From the NCBI RefSeq assembly GCF_004310295.1, contig NZ_SISB01000028.1, positions 26,274-90,273 of the forward strand: a stretch of DNA of 64,000 nucleotides, read 5' to 3'. The position numbers and the translations under genes were made by a program. The notes under the pieces were generated by a model that was not told where the DNA came from, ran no database searches, and saw nothing but the letters and a program-made list of their open reading frames with translations. Below are positions 42,537-50,938 of the stretch, piece by piece. Numbering within the stretch: position 1 is the stretch's first letter; each line of letters starts with the position of its first letter. The stretch comes from Pseudomonas sp. BGI-2 (GTDB taxonomy: Bacteria > Pseudomonadota > Gammaproteobacteria > Pseudomonadales > Pseudomonadaceae).

Positions 42537-43424
42537 TCACTGTAGTTGCGCTTCGGGCAGGGTCAGTGTGCGCGGGATTAATAACGCATCCCAGTGGGCG
42601 ATACCCCAATCCAGCACTTCCCGCGGTGTCGCATAGGCCAGTTCCTTGCCCGGGTTGTGCCCCAGTGCGCGCAACGCACGCAGTAACAAAGGCGTGGCCT
42701 GATCTTCGGTCAGCGGCGGTGAGCGGTAGGATTTACCCAGCTTGTTGCCATCGGGCTGGGTAATCAGCGGGATGTGCAGGTAGCGCGGTTGCGGCAGGCC
42801 AAGCAGTTCTTGCAGATAGAGCTGGCGCGGCGTGGAGTCCAGCAGATCAGCGCCCCGCACGATGTCTGTGATGCCTTGCCAGGCATCGTCCAGTACCACC
42901 GCCAGTTGATAGGCATAGAGCCCGTCGCGGCGGCGGATCACGAAATCGCCGACTTCCCGGCCCAGATGCTGACGGAACTCGCCTTGCACGCGGTCGATGA
43001 AGTGGTAGTCCAGCTCGGGCACACGCAGTCGAATCGCGGCGTCTTCAGTGCCGTGGCCGGCATTTCGGCACAGTCCCGGGTAAATGCCGTGGTACGGCTC
43101 CAATTGCTTGCGCGAGCAGGTGCAGGCGTAAGCGAGTCCGTGATTGAACAGGCGATTGAGGACTTCGGCGTAAGCCTCGTGCCGGTCGCTCTGGCGGACC
43201 ATTTCACCGTCCCACTCGAAACCGTAGCTTTCCAGAGCTTTCAATATGGCTGCCTGAGCGCCGGGTTCTTCCCGTGGCGGATCGAGATCCTCCATGCGCA
43301 TCAACCAGCGACCGCCCACCGCACGCGCGTCGAGGTACGAGGCCAGCGCTGCGACCAGCGAGCCGAAATGCAGATGGCCGCTGGGCGTGGGGGCGAAGCG
43401 TCCGATGTAGGTGGGGGAAGTCAT
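42537..43424 (-). CDS. gluQRS: Glutamyl-Q tRNA(Asp) synthetase
   Basis: GluQRS attaches glutamate to the queuosine base at position 34 of tRNA-Asp. The 295-residue protein has the class I signatures RFAPTPSGHLHFGS near residue 9 and a KLGKS variant of KMSKS near residue 235. It has a zinc-site region CTCSRKQLEPYHGIYPGLC but lacks the anticodon-binding domain of GltX. It is downstream of dksA, as often seen; a long repeat lies between them. Confidence 0.94.
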   Translation of the reverse strand: MTSPTYIGRFAPTPSGHLHFGSLVAALASYLDARAVGGRWLMRMEDLDPPREEPGAQAAILKALESYGFEWDGEMVRQSDRHEAYAEVLNRLFNHGLAYACTCSRKQLEPYHGIYPGLCRNAGHGTEDAAIRLRVPELDYHFIDRVQGEFRQHLGREVGDFVIRRRDGLYAYQLAVVLDDAWQGITDIVRGADLLDSTPRQLYLQELLGLPQPRYLHIPLITQPDGNKLGKSYRSPPLTEDQATPLLLRALRALGHNPGKELAYATPREVLDWGIAHWDALLIPRTLTLPEAQLQ

Positions 43425-43458
43425 AAAAGCGGTCTATGTTGTCCGGCGAACGCAAGTC

Positions 43459-43642
43459 CCTGTGGGAGCGAGCCTTTGTGGCGAGGGGATTTATCCCCGT
43501 TGGGTCGCGTAGCGGCCCCAAACTCTGTAATCGCGGCGCGTCAGATAGAGCGCATCAACTGGGTTTGCGACTGCTCCGCAGCCGAACGGGGTGGTGCGGC
43601 ATTCCGATAAATCCCCTCACCACAAAGGCTCGCTCCCACAGG
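43459..43642. repeat. Large REP doublet, CCTGTGGGAGCGAGCC family
   Basis: CCTGTGGGAGCGAGCCTTTG and its inverted copy form the ends; inside, GTGGCGAGGGGATTTATC and GCAGCCGAACGGGG-type blocks pair in part. The total is 184 bases. The GTGGCGAGGGGATT block also occurs inside the MITE at 21993-22218. Confidence 0.82.
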
Positions 43643-43666
43643 TTTTCTGCGGGGCAAATTTCAGAA

Positions 43667-43694
43667 ACAAAAACGGAGCGTTCGCACGCTCCGT
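43667..43694 (-). terminator. Rho-independent terminator of dksA
   Basis: On the minus strand ACGGAGCG and CGCTCCGT form a stem with a six-base loop followed by a T-run, shortly after the dksA stop. Confidence 0.88.
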
Positions 43695-43712
43695 TCTTCG
43701 TTCAAGGCGACA

Positions 43713-44153
43713 TTACTTGCCGACTTGCTTTTCCTTGATTTCCGCCAGGGTCTTGCAGTCAACGCACATGTCGGCGGTAGGGCGGGCTTCCAGTCGCTTG
43801 ACGCCGATCTCGACGCCGCAGGACTCGCACCAGCCATATTCTTCGTCTTCGATCAGCTGCAGCGTCTTGTCGATCTTTTTGATCAACTTGCGCTCGCGGT
43901 CGCGGGCACGCAGTTCAAGGCTGAACTCTTCTTCCTGGCTGGCACGGTCTGCCGGGTCAGGGAAGTTGGCCGCTTCGTCTTTCATGTGATCAACCGTACG
44001 GTCGACTTCCTGCATCAAGTCCTGTTTCCACTTATTCAGGATCTTGGTGAAGTGAGCGCGCATGGGCTTGCCCATGTACTCCTCGCCCTTTACTGCCTGG
44101 TAGGGTTCGAAGCCGCTGATCGACGTATTTTGCTGCTTTGCTTGGGTGGGCAT
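43713..44153 (-). CDS. dksA: RNA polymerase-binding transcription factor DksA
   Basis: DksA acts with ppGpp in the secondary channel of RNA polymerase to control rRNA and amino-acid genes. The 146-residue protein has the coiled coil with the tip motif DPADRA at residues 66-71 and the four-cysteine zinc finger Cys-109, 112, 130 and 133. It is the classical zinc-containing form, not the cysteine-free DksA2. Targets probably include the rRNA and tRNA promoters in this window. Confidence 0.97.
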   Translation of the reverse strand: MPTQAKQQNTSISGFEPYQAVKGEEYMGKPMRAHFTKILNKWKQDLMQEVDRTVDHMKDEAANFPDPADRASQEEEFSLELRARDRERKLIKKIDKTLQLIEDEEYGWCESCGVEIGVKRLEARPTADMCVDCKTLAEIKEKQVGK

Positions 44154-44487
44154 GAAATGGACCGCCTCTACTCTTGTAATCCATTGCGCAGGATTGCTCC
44201 ATCACCGACACCTGCCGGCCCTGCGGCTGCAAGCGGGCGAACTTACCAGATCAAATCGGACCGCGCTACTCCCGGATGTCGAGGTAGTGGCCCGAGGGGC
44301 TTGCAAATGATTGCAAAGCCTTGTCTGGCGGCGTTGGAGACCTGATCAATTATTGATTTTAGTCAAACCTGGGGTACACGCTTGAGTCGTTTGTGGCCAG
44401 GGATATAACGGCTCTGACCGCTTTAGGTTCTCGCTCGTTCCGGCGCTTGGGTAGAATCGATTCTTTTCTCCGTTGTAAGGAAGGCTA
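44154..44487. other. Divergent promoter region between dksA and an aminotransferase gene
   Basis: A 334-base interval with no credible gene. It must hold both promoters. GGAAGG seven bases before the ATG serves the aminotransferase. I could not choose a -35/-10 pair with confidence. Confidence 0.5.
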
Positions 44488-45660
44488 ATGGCTCAGTCCT
44501 ACAGTGCCCGCAGTCGCGCGATCGAACCTTTCCATGTCATGGCGCTGCTGGCGCGGGCCAATGAATTGCAGGCCGCGGGTCACGATGTGATCCACCTGGA
44601 AATCGGCGAGCCGGACTTCACCACCGCCGAGCCGATCATCCAGGCCGGCCAGGCGGCACTGACGGCGGGGAAGACCCGTTACACCGCTGCGCGCGGCATC
44701 CCCGAGTTGCGCGAGGCGATCTCAAGGTTCTATCAGCAGCGTTACAGTTTGAACATTGACCCGCAGCGAATCCTCATCACGCCCGGCGGTTCCGGCGCGC
44801 TGTTGCTGGCCAGCGCCTTGCTGGTCGACCCGGGCAAACACTGGCTGCTGGCGGACCCGGGTTATCCCTGCAATCGACATTTCCTGCGGTTGGTCGAAGG
44901 CGCTGCGCAACTGGTGCCGGTCGGCCCGGAAGTGCGTTATCAGCTGACGCCGGACCTGGTGGCGCGCCATTGGGATCAAGACAGCGTCGGCGCCTTGGTG
45001 GCCTCGCCCGCCAATCCGACCGGGACGATTTTGACCCGCGACGAACTGGCGGGCTTGTCGGCGGCGATCAAGGAGCGCCACGGTCATCTGGTGGTGGACG
45101 AGATCTACCATGGCCTCACGTATGGCACTGATGCCGCCAGTGTTCTGGAAGTCGATGACAGCGCCTTCGTCCTCAATAGTTTTTCCAAGTATTTCGGCAT
45201 GACCGGTTGGCGGTTGGGTTGGCTGGTTGCGCCTGAAGCAGCCGTCGGCGAACTGGAGAAACTCGCGCAAAACCTCTACATCAGTGCCCCGAGCATGGCC
45301 CAGCACGCCGCTTTGGCCTGCTTCGAGCCGGCCACGATCAGCATTCTGGAAGAGCGCCGCGCCGAATTCGGTCGTCGTCGGGATTTCCTGTTGCCGGCCC
45401 TGCGAGAACTGGGATTCGGTATCGCCGTCGAGCCCGAAGGCGCGTTCTACTTGTACGCCGATATCAGCAAGTTCGGCGGCGATGCCTTCGCGTTCTGCCG
45501 ACATTTCCTCGAAACCGAGTACGTGGCAATTACCCCGGGACTGGACTTCGGGCGTTATCAGGCCGGGCATCACGTGCGCTTTGCGTACACCCAGAGCCTG
45601 CCGCGCCTGGAAGAAGCGGTCGAGCGGATCGCTCGTGGATTGCGGAGCTGGCAAGGCTGA
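44488..45660 (+). CDS. PLP-dependent class I/II aminotransferase
   Basis: The 390-residue protein is a fold-type I aminotransferase of the AspC/AlaA-like group. It has IHLEIGEPDFTT near residue 36, SPANPTGT near residue 172, and the PLP lysine in NSFSKYFGMTGWRLGW near residue 234. The C-terminal arginine that binds the substrate carboxylate is in HHVRFAYTQS. The substrate cannot be read from sequence. Its TGA overlaps the sfsA ATG by one base (TGATG), so the two are coupled. Confidence 0.92.
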   Translation: MAQSYSARSRAIEPFHVMALLARANELQAAGHDVIHLEIGEPDFTTAEPIIQAGQAALTAGKTRYTAARGIPELREAISRFYQQRYSLNIDPQRILITPGGSGALLLASALLVDPGKHWLLADPGYPCNRHFLRLVEGAAQLVPVGPEVRYQLTPDLVARHWDQDSVGALVASPANPTGTILTRDELAGLSAAIKERHGHLVVDEIYHGLTYGTDAASVLEVDDSAFVLNSFSKYFGMTGWRLGWLVAPEAAVGELEKLAQNLYISAPSMAQHAALACFEPATISILEERRAEFGRRRDFLLPALRELGFGIAVEPEGAFYLYADISKFGGDAFAFCRHFLETEYVAITPGLDFGRYQAGHHVRFAYTQSLPRLEEAVERIARGLRSWQG

Positions 45661-46373
45661 TGCGTTTTCATCCTCCCCTCGAAGAAGGTCGCCTGATCCG
45701 CCGCTACAAGCGTTTTCTCGCCGATATCGAAACCGTTGGCGGCGAGTTGCTGACCGTCCATTGCCCGAACACCGGCTCGATGCTCAATTGCCAGGTAGAA
45801 GGCGGGCAAGTCTGGTTCAGCCGCTCCAATGACCCGAAACGCAAATTGCCCGGCACCTGGGAAATCGGTGAAACCCCACAGGGCCGGCTGTTTTGCGTGA
45901 ACACCGGGCGCGCCAACGGGTTGATTGAAGAGGCGTTGCGGGCGGGCGTGATTACCGAACTGAACGGCTTTACCGAGTTGAAACGCGAAGTAGCCTACGG
46001 GCAGGAAAGCAGCCGCATCGATTTCCGCCTCGATTACCCGAGCGGGCCGGTATATGTAGAAGTCAAAAGCGTGACCTTGGGCTTCGACGGTACATCAGTG
46101 GCGGCGTTTCCCGATGCAGTGACGCAACGGGGCGCCAAGCATTTGCGGGAGCTGGCTCATCTGGCTCGGGACGGGATTCGTGCGGTGCAGTTGTATTGCG
46201 TAAACCTCACAGGGATCGACGCCGTGCGTCCAGCAGAAGAAATCGATTCGGCCTACGCGGCGGCATTGCGTGAGGCGGTGACATGCGGGGTCGAGGTGCT
46301 GGCCTATGGCGTGCGATTGACTCACGAAGAGATGGTGGTCGATCGGCGTCTGGATGTGCTGCTGAACGGTTAA
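45660..46373 (+). CDS. sfsA: DNA/RNA nuclease SfsA
   Basis: The 237-residue protein matches SfsA, first named for sugar fermentation stimulation and later assigned to a nuclease fold. An N-terminal OB-like part (RRYKRFLADIETVGGELLTVHCPNTGSM) is followed by a PD-(D/E)XK-like core with SSRIDFRLDYPSGPVYVEVKSVTL near residue 117. Its stop overlaps the stop of the convergent Rieske gene within the palindrome TTAA. Confidence 0.94.
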   Translation: MRFHPPLEEGRLIRRYKRFLADIETVGGELLTVHCPNTGSMLNCQVEGGQVWFSRSNDPKRKLPGTWEIGETPQGRLFCVNTGRANGLIEEALRAGVITELNGFTELKREVAYGQESSRIDFRLDYPSGPVYVEVKSVTLGFDGTSVAAFPDAVTQRGAKHLRELAHLARDGIRAVQLYCVNLTGIDAVRPAEEIDSAYAAALREAVTCGVEVLAYGVRLTHEEMVVDRRLDVLLNG

Positions 46374-46687
46374 AGGCTGATCCAGATCCCTTGTTCGTCT
46401 TCGCGGCAGGCAACAGTGGTGAGGGATTGCCCAGCGCACGGGCCGGCGACGCATTCGCCATCTTCGATCAGGAACAGTGCGCCGTGAGTGGCGCACTGGA
46501 TCAAACTGTTGCTGGGGTCGAGAAACTGGTCGGGTTTCCATTCCAGTCCGACACCCCGATGCGGGCAGCGATTGATGTAGACATACACCTCGCCGCCCCG
46601 GCGCACGGCGAACAGTTTCTGACCGTCGACGTCGAATCCGCGACTACTGTTGTCAGCCAATTCGGCACCTGTGCAAAGCCACTTCAT
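46370..46687 (-). CDS. Rieske [2Fe-2S] domain protein
   Basis: The 105-residue protein is a single Rieske domain. The iron-sulfur ligands are visible as CPHRG near residue 41 and CATHGALF near residue 65, with the typical spacing. It may serve as a small ferredoxin-like electron carrier; its partner is unknown. The ATG at MKWLCTG is chosen because GAGG lies six bases upstream; a TTG four codons earlier has no room for a ribosome site. Confidence 0.9.
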   Translation of the reverse strand: MKWLCTGAELADNSSRGFDVDGQKLFAVRRGGEVYVYINRCPHRGVGLEWKPDQFLDPSNSLIQCATHGALFLIEDGECVAGPCAGQSLTTVACREDEQGIWISL

Positions 46688-46744
46688 GTCTATCCTCAAC
46701 TCCTGCGGCTCGTGACCGGATATGTCCGAGCTTGACGTTCAAAT

Positions 46745-46759
46745 GCAAACAATTATCAA
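46745..46759 (+). promoter_or_regulatory. Probable Fur box upstream of hmuT
   Basis: TGCAAACAATTATCA matches 11 of 14 positions of the 7-1-7 Fur consensus TGATAATNATTATCA, with a perfect right half. It lies about 94 bases before the hmuT start. Confidence 0.55.
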
Positions 46760-46852
46760 ATGGCCGCTTCGCCCGTCGGGTGCGGGTGCCGGATGTCGAG
46801 GATACTTGGCCTGTCATCTCGATGCCTGGGAAAACTTAAAAGGAAGCTGTTT

Positions 46853-47725
46853 ATGCGCTTGAGTACCCGCGTTGCTGCGCTGTGTGCCGGACTTCTCGTC
46901 AGCCATCACGCCGCAGCGGCCGAGTTGCCACAGCGTTGGGTCAGTGCCGGCGGCGCCCTGTCTGAGTGGGTGAGCGCGCTGGGCGGTGAGTCGAAACTGG
47001 TCGGTGTCGATACCACCAGCCAGCATCCGCAATCGTTGAAGGCGCTGCCGAGTATCGGTTATCAGCGGCAACTGTCGGCGGAAGGCATCTTGAGCTTACG
47101 CCCGCAGATTCTGGTCGGCACCGAAGAAATGGGGCCACCGCCGGTGCTGTCGCAGATTCGTAGCGCGGGCGTGCAGGTCGAGTTGTTCTCGGCTCAGCCG
47201 GATCTGCCGACGTTGCAAGGCAATCTGGCGCACCTGGGTAAGTTGCTCGGTGCTGAAGACCGGGCAGCGCAATTGCTCCAGTCTTATCAGCAGCAACTCG
47301 ACCAGCAGAAGGTCCGGGTCACTCGTGCGCAGTTGCAGGAACAATCGCCGGGGGTGCTGTTGCTGCTGGGTCATGCGGGCGGAAAACCGCTTATTGCCGG
47401 CAAGGACACCGCCGCCGATTGGTTAATCCAACAGGCGGGCGGGCACAATCTGGCAACGCATACCGGCTACAAACCCTTTTCTGTTGAGTCGCTGGTCAGT
47501 CTGGACCCCGACGTGCTGGTGTTTGCCGACCGAGCGCTGACCGGCGATGCCGCGCGTGCGGCGTTGTTCAAGGAGAACCCGATTCTGTCCTCGACCCGCG
47601 CAGCCAAGGATGGACGCGTTATGGAACTTGATCCGACCTTGTTGGTGGGTGGATTGGGGCCGCGGTTGCCCGATGCGTTGAAAAATCTGTCTGACAGTTT
47701 CTACCCCGGCACTGCGGTCCAATGA
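46853..47725 (+). CDS. hmuT: Heme ABC transporter substrate-binding protein (HmuT/PhuT)
   Basis: The 290-residue product has a signal peptide (VAALCAGLLVSHHAAA) and a TroA/FepB-type periplasmic fold. Family features include QRWVSAGGALSEWVSALG and ERVVGVD-like GESKLVGVDTTSQHP near the N-terminus and IVSLDPDVLVF-like SLVSLDPDVLVFAD near residue 215. It would hand heme to the HmuUV permease. AGGAAG precedes the ATG; an earlier ATG would hide the signal peptide. The stop overlaps hmuU by four bases. Confidence 0.93.
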   Translation: MRLSTRVAALCAGLLVSHHAAAAELPQRWVSAGGALSEWVSALGGESKLVGVDTTSQHPQSLKALPSIGYQRQLSAEGILSLRPQILVGTEEMGPPPVLSQIRSAGVQVELFSAQPDLPTLQGNLAHLGKLLGAEDRAAQLLQSYQQQLDQQKVRVTRAQLQEQSPGVLLLLGHAGGKPLIAGKDTAADWLIQQAGGHNLATHTGYKPFSVESLVSLDPDVLVFADRALTGDAARAALFKENPILSSTRAAKDGRVMELDPTLLVGGLGPRLPDALKNLSDSFYPGTAVQ

Positions 47726-48759
47726 CCATTCTGGTTAAACCCCGTGCCTTGTTCATTGGCCTGAGCCTGCTGTGTTTGCTGTCGATCTGGTTATCGTTGG
47801 CGCTGGGGCCAGTGAGCCTGCCCTTATTCGATACCTTGCGCGCTGCATTGCGCATGATCGGCCTGCCCATTGCGCCCGATGGGCTGGAACAAGCTGAGCT
47901 TATCCTCGGGCAAATCCGCCTGCCTCGAACCTTGTTGGGCCTGGCGGTGGGTGGCGTGCTGGCGCTGTCCGGCGTGGCGATGCAGGGCTTGTTTCGTAAC
48001 CCGCTGGCTGATCCGGGGTTGGTGGGCGTGTCCAGCGGTGCCGCGTTGGGCGCCGCTATCGCGATTGTTGGTGGTTCGGTATTTGGCGGTCTGCCTGAAT
48101 CGTTCGGCCCTTATCTATTGTCGGTGTGCGCATTTCTCGGTGGCTTGGGCGTGACGGCGTTGGTGTATCGGCTGGGTCGGCGCAATGGGCAGACTCATGT
48201 TGCAACCATGTTGCTGGCCGGTATCGCATTGACTGCGCTGGCCGGCTCGGCGGTGGGACTGTTCACCTATCTGGCCGACGACGCGACCTTGCGCACGCTG
48301 ACGTTCTGGAACCTGGGCAGTCTCAACGGCGCCAGTTATTCGCGGCTCTGGCCGTTACTGCTGGTGAGCGCCAGTGTGGCGCTGTGGTTGCCGCGCCGGG
48401 CCAAGGCCTTGAATGCATTGTTGCTGGGCGAATCGGAGGCCGGTCACCTGGGCATCGACGTCGAAGGGCTCAAGCGCGAACTGGTGTTCTGCACTGCGCT
48501 GGGCGTCGGCGCGGCAGTGGCGGCAGCGGGGATGATCGGGTTTGTCGGTCTGGTGGTGCCGCATCTGGTGCGACTGCTGGCCGGTCCTGATCATCGGGTG
48601 TTGTTGCCAGCCTCGGTGCTGGCGGGTGCCAGTCTTCTGCTGTTTGCCGATCTGGTGGCGCGGCTTGCCCTGGCGCCGGCGGAATTGCCGATCGGGATTG
48701 TCACGGCCTTCATCGGCGCGCCGTTCTTTCTGTATTTGTTGCTCAGAGGGCGTGCCTGA
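47722..48759 (+). CDS. hmuU: Heme ABC transporter permease (HmuU/PhuU)
   Basis: The 345-residue FecCD-family permease has about nine to ten membrane helices. Typical FecCD segments are IRLPRTLLGLAVGGVLALSGVAMQGLFRNPLADPGLVGVSSGAALGAA near residue 65 and GFVGLVVPHLVRLLAGPDHR near residue 273. It moves heme across the inner membrane with HmuV. Start and stop overlap both neighbours, giving tight coupling. Confidence 0.95.
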   Translation: MTILVKPRALFIGLSLLCLLSIWLSLALGPVSLPLFDTLRAALRMIGLPIAPDGLEQAELILGQIRLPRTLLGLAVGGVLALSGVAMQGLFRNPLADPGLVGVSSGAALGAAIAIVGGSVFGGLPESFGPYLLSVCAFLGGLGVTALVYRLGRRNGQTHVATMLLAGIALTALAGSAVGLFTYLADDATLRTLTFWNLGSLNGASYSRLWPLLLVSASVALWLPRRAKALNALLLGESEAGHLGIDVEGLKRELVFCTALGVGAAVAAAGMIGFVGLVVPHLVRLLAGPDHRVLLPASVLAGASLLLFADLVARLALAPAELPIGIVTAFIGAPFFLYLLLRGRA

Positions 48760-49526
48760 TGTTGCGAACCCGGAACCTGCAAATCCGTCGAGGCGCAAAG
48801 ATCGTTCTGACGGATATCACGCTGGAGCTCAAGCCAGGCGAAGTCCTAGGTGTCTTGGGCCCCAACGGTGCCGGCAAAAGCACCTTGCTCGGCGCCTTGT
48901 GCGGTGAATTGAAGGCTGATCACGGCGGTGTCTGGCTCGATGAGCGCGAGTTAAGTCATTGGACCGGCGCGCAGCGAGCCCAGCGACTGGCGGTATTGCC
49001 GCAGGTCTCGACCCTGGACTTCGCCTTCCGTGTCGAAGAGGTCGTCGGCATGGGGCGATTACCTTACCAAAGCGGGCGGGTCCGGGATGACGAGATCGTC
49101 GCCGCCGCCTTGCATGCTGCCGATGCCGGGCACCTGAGTGGTCGCAGCTATCTGGCTCTGTCCGGCGGCGAGCGTCAGCGGGTGCATTTGGCGCGGGTGC
49201 TGGCGCAGCTCTGGCCAGGCGAAGCGGGGCAAACGCTGTTGCTCGATGAACCGACCTCGATGCTCGATCCTTTGCACCAGCACACCACCCTGCAAGCGGT
49301 GCGCGAATTCGCCGATCACGGCGCTGCGGTGCTGGTGATCCTGCATGATCTGAACCTGGCGGCACGCTATTGTGATCGCCTGTTGCTGCTCGAAGGTGGG
49401 CGGCCGGTGGCGCTTGATACGCCGGAGCAGGTATTGCGTCCGGAACCACTCAAAGCCGTGTTCGGGCTGGAAGTACTGGTGCAGCAGCACCCGGAACGTG
49501 GGCATCCGCTGATCATCGCCCGCTGA
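48759..49526 (+). CDS. hmuV: Heme ABC transporter ATPase (HmuV/PhuV)
   Basis: The 255-residue ATPase has Walker A GPNGAGKST near residue 33, the ABC signature LSGGERQR near residue 133 and Walker B LLLDEPTS near residue 160, followed by the switch histidine in LVILHDLN. It powers heme import through HmuU. The ATG shares its first base with the end of the hmuU TGA (TGATG). Confidence 0.95.
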   Translation: MLRTRNLQIRRGAKIVLTDITLELKPGEVLGVLGPNGAGKSTLLGALCGELKADHGGVWLDERELSHWTGAQRAQRLAVLPQVSTLDFAFRVEEVVGMGRLPYQSGRVRDDEIVAAALHAADAGHLSGRSYLALSGGERQRVHLARVLAQLWPGEAGQTLLLDEPTSMLDPLHQHTTLQAVREFADHGAAVLVILHDLNLAARYCDRLLLLEGGRPVALDTPEQVLRPEPLKAVFGLEVLVQQHPERGHPLIIAR

Positions 49527-49547
49527 ACATTTTTTCGAGGTGAGAAC

Positions 49548-50399
49548 ATGCGTTTGATTGTGCTGTTGGCGCTGCTGGTCTTGAGTGGCTGCCAGCACCT
49601 ATCGAGCCCGCCGCCGGTCACCGGTGAGATTCATGACCTGCGCAGCGGTCAGGTCCTGACACCTCGGGAACTGGTCGCACGGCTGGCCGAACCGTCGCGG
49701 CTGATCGTCGGTGAGCAGCATGACAATCCTGATCACCATCAACTGCAATTGTGGTTGTTGCAGGAGCTGGGGGAGCGTCGACCACAGGGTAGCCTGCTGC
49801 TGGAAATGCTCACGCCGGATCAACAACCGCGCATTGATGAAGTTCGCCGCGCCTCGACGCTGCCCGCAGATTTGCCCGACGCGTTGAACTGGCAGTCAGG
49901 GTGGGACTGGAATCTGTACGGACCGATCGTGGGTTTTGTGCTGACTCAACCGTACCCGTTGCTGGCGGCCAATCTGGATAATCTTGAAATCCGTACCGTT
50001 TATGCCAAGCCGCTGACGTTGAGCGGTTCGCGTTCAAACGCTGCTTCGGTCAAGGATGAGTTGCTGGCACAGATCAACGACTCCCATTGCGGCCTGCTGC
50101 CCACCTCACAAATGCCCGCGATGCTGGCCGTCCAGCAGCAACGTGATCGGCGGATGGCCGAGCGCTTGCTGTTGGCACCGACGCCTTCGCTGCTGTTTGC
50201 CGGTGCCTATCACGCTCGCAAGGATGTTGGCGTGCCGATCCACGTGCTTGATCTTGGAGAGCCGCAAGCACCGACGGTTTTGATGCTGGCGGAGCAGGGC
50301 GGCGAAGTCACGCCGGCCATGGCTGATTACGTCTGGTATACGCCCGTCACGCCGGCTCAGGATTACTGCGCAGAAATGCGTAAGCAGTTCGGGAAGTAA
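49548..50399 (+). CDS. phuW: ChaN-family lipoprotein (PhuW-like)
   Basis: The 283-residue lipoprotein has the lipobox LVLSGC with Cys at about residue 15. The ChaN/DUF399 core carries RLIVGEQHDNPDHHQLQLWLL near residue 51 and LLFAGAYHARKDVGVPIH near residue 222. Campylobacter ChaN binds heme; in P. aeruginosa the last gene of the phu operon, phuW, encodes this family. It lies 21 bases after hmuV, so it probably belongs to the same transcript. Confidence 0.88.
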   Translation: MRLIVLLALLVLSGCQHLSSPPPVTGEIHDLRSGQVLTPRELVARLAEPSRLIVGEQHDNPDHHQLQLWLLQELGERRPQGSLLLEMLTPDQQPRIDEVRRASTLPADLPDALNWQSGWDWNLYGPIVGFVLTQPYPLLAANLDNLEIRTVYAKPLTLSGSRSNAASVKDELLAQINDSHCGLLPTSQMPAMLAVQQQRDRRMAERLLLAPTPSLLFAGAYHARKDVGVPIHVLDLGEPQAPTVLMLAEQGGEVTPAMADYVWYTPVTPAQDYCAEMRKQFGK

Positions 50400-50420
50400 A
50401 CGGACGACTTTTCCACAGGC

Positions 50421-50447
50421 AAAAAAAGACCCGACAAGAGTCGGGTC
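50421..50447 (-). terminator. Terminator of the PrrF-type RNA
   Basis: On the minus strand GACCCGAC and GTCGGGTC form a perfect eight-base stem with a four-base loop, followed by seven T residues. It may also close transcripts coming from the heme operon. Confidence 0.9.
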
Positions 50448-50532
50448 AAATAACCGTGATTAGCCTGATGAGGAGATATCTGAGAGTCCGAACCAAGGGC
50501 TTTTCAAATATCGACCAGTCTCGCGACCAGTT
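50421..50532 (-). ncRNA. prrF: PrrF-type iron-responsive small RNA
   Basis: On the minus strand the transcript would begin AACTGGTCGCGAGACTGG, pass through ATCTCCTCATCAGGCTAATC, and end in a GACCCGAC-CTCT-GTCGGGTC-type hairpin with a T-run; its length is about 112 bases. Known PrrF RNAs are of this size, start and end similarly, and lie downstream of phuW in P. aeruginosa. A Fur-like box overlaps its promoter. PrrF represses iron-using proteins such as SodB and Sdh when iron is low. Confidence 0.88.
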
Positions 50533-50534
50533 GT

Positions 50535-50566
50535 GATAATCATAGCGATTCTCATTACCAAGTCAA
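50535..50566 (-). promoter_or_regulatory. Fur-controlled promoter of the PrrF-type RNA
   Basis: On the minus strand TTGACT and TATGAT are spaced by 16 bases. The stretch AATGAGAATCGCTATGATTA lies over and before the -10 and resembles a Fur box. Confidence 0.82.
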
Positions 50567-50665
50567 CCGCTGTTTTTTGATTTCTTTGAATACCTCCGTC
50601 CTCTTGCTGATTAGCCCCGTAAACATTGCGCGTCAGGCGCTAATCCTGAGGCGAAATTTGCCTGT

Positions 50666-50938
50666 TCAATTCTTGTGGCGTGACGAGATGGCTTCCAGTT
50701 GTTTGTTCAAGGCTTCTTTGCGATCGGCTGGAATGTCATTCCAGTGCACGTCCATCAGTGCGCCTTCGATCGCATACAACAACACCTTGGACGCCCGGAA
50801 CCCGCGCGTACGCACGGCCCGATAAGCATCCACCGCCCCGAGGCGACGCAAGTCCGAGGCGCTGTGAATGCCCACGGCATGCAGCCACTGCGCCGACGTC
50901 TTGCCAAGATTCTTCAGGTGTTGCAGTTCATCATTCAT
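50666..50938 (-). CDS. TfoX/Sxy C-terminal domain protein
   Basis: The 90-residue protein matches the C-terminal helical domain of TfoX/Sxy (LQHLKNLGKTSAQWLHAVGIHSASDLRRLGAVDAYRAVR...), without the N-terminal domain of full competence regulators. Stand-alone copies are frequent and their role is not known. A strong AGGAGG lies four bases before the ATG used here; a TTG one codon earlier is too close to it. Confidence 0.86.
   Translation of the reverse strand: MNDELQHLKNLGKTSAQWLHAVGIHSASDLRRLGAVDAYRAVRTRGFRASKVLLYAIEGALMDVHWNDIPADRKEALNKQLEAISSRHKN

Noticed and set aside
50577..50825. Plus-strand frame of 82 codons downstream of the PrrF promoter
   Set aside because: It overlaps the TfoX gene in antisense and resembles no protein; the Fur-like site is better explained by the PrrF RNA on the minus strand.
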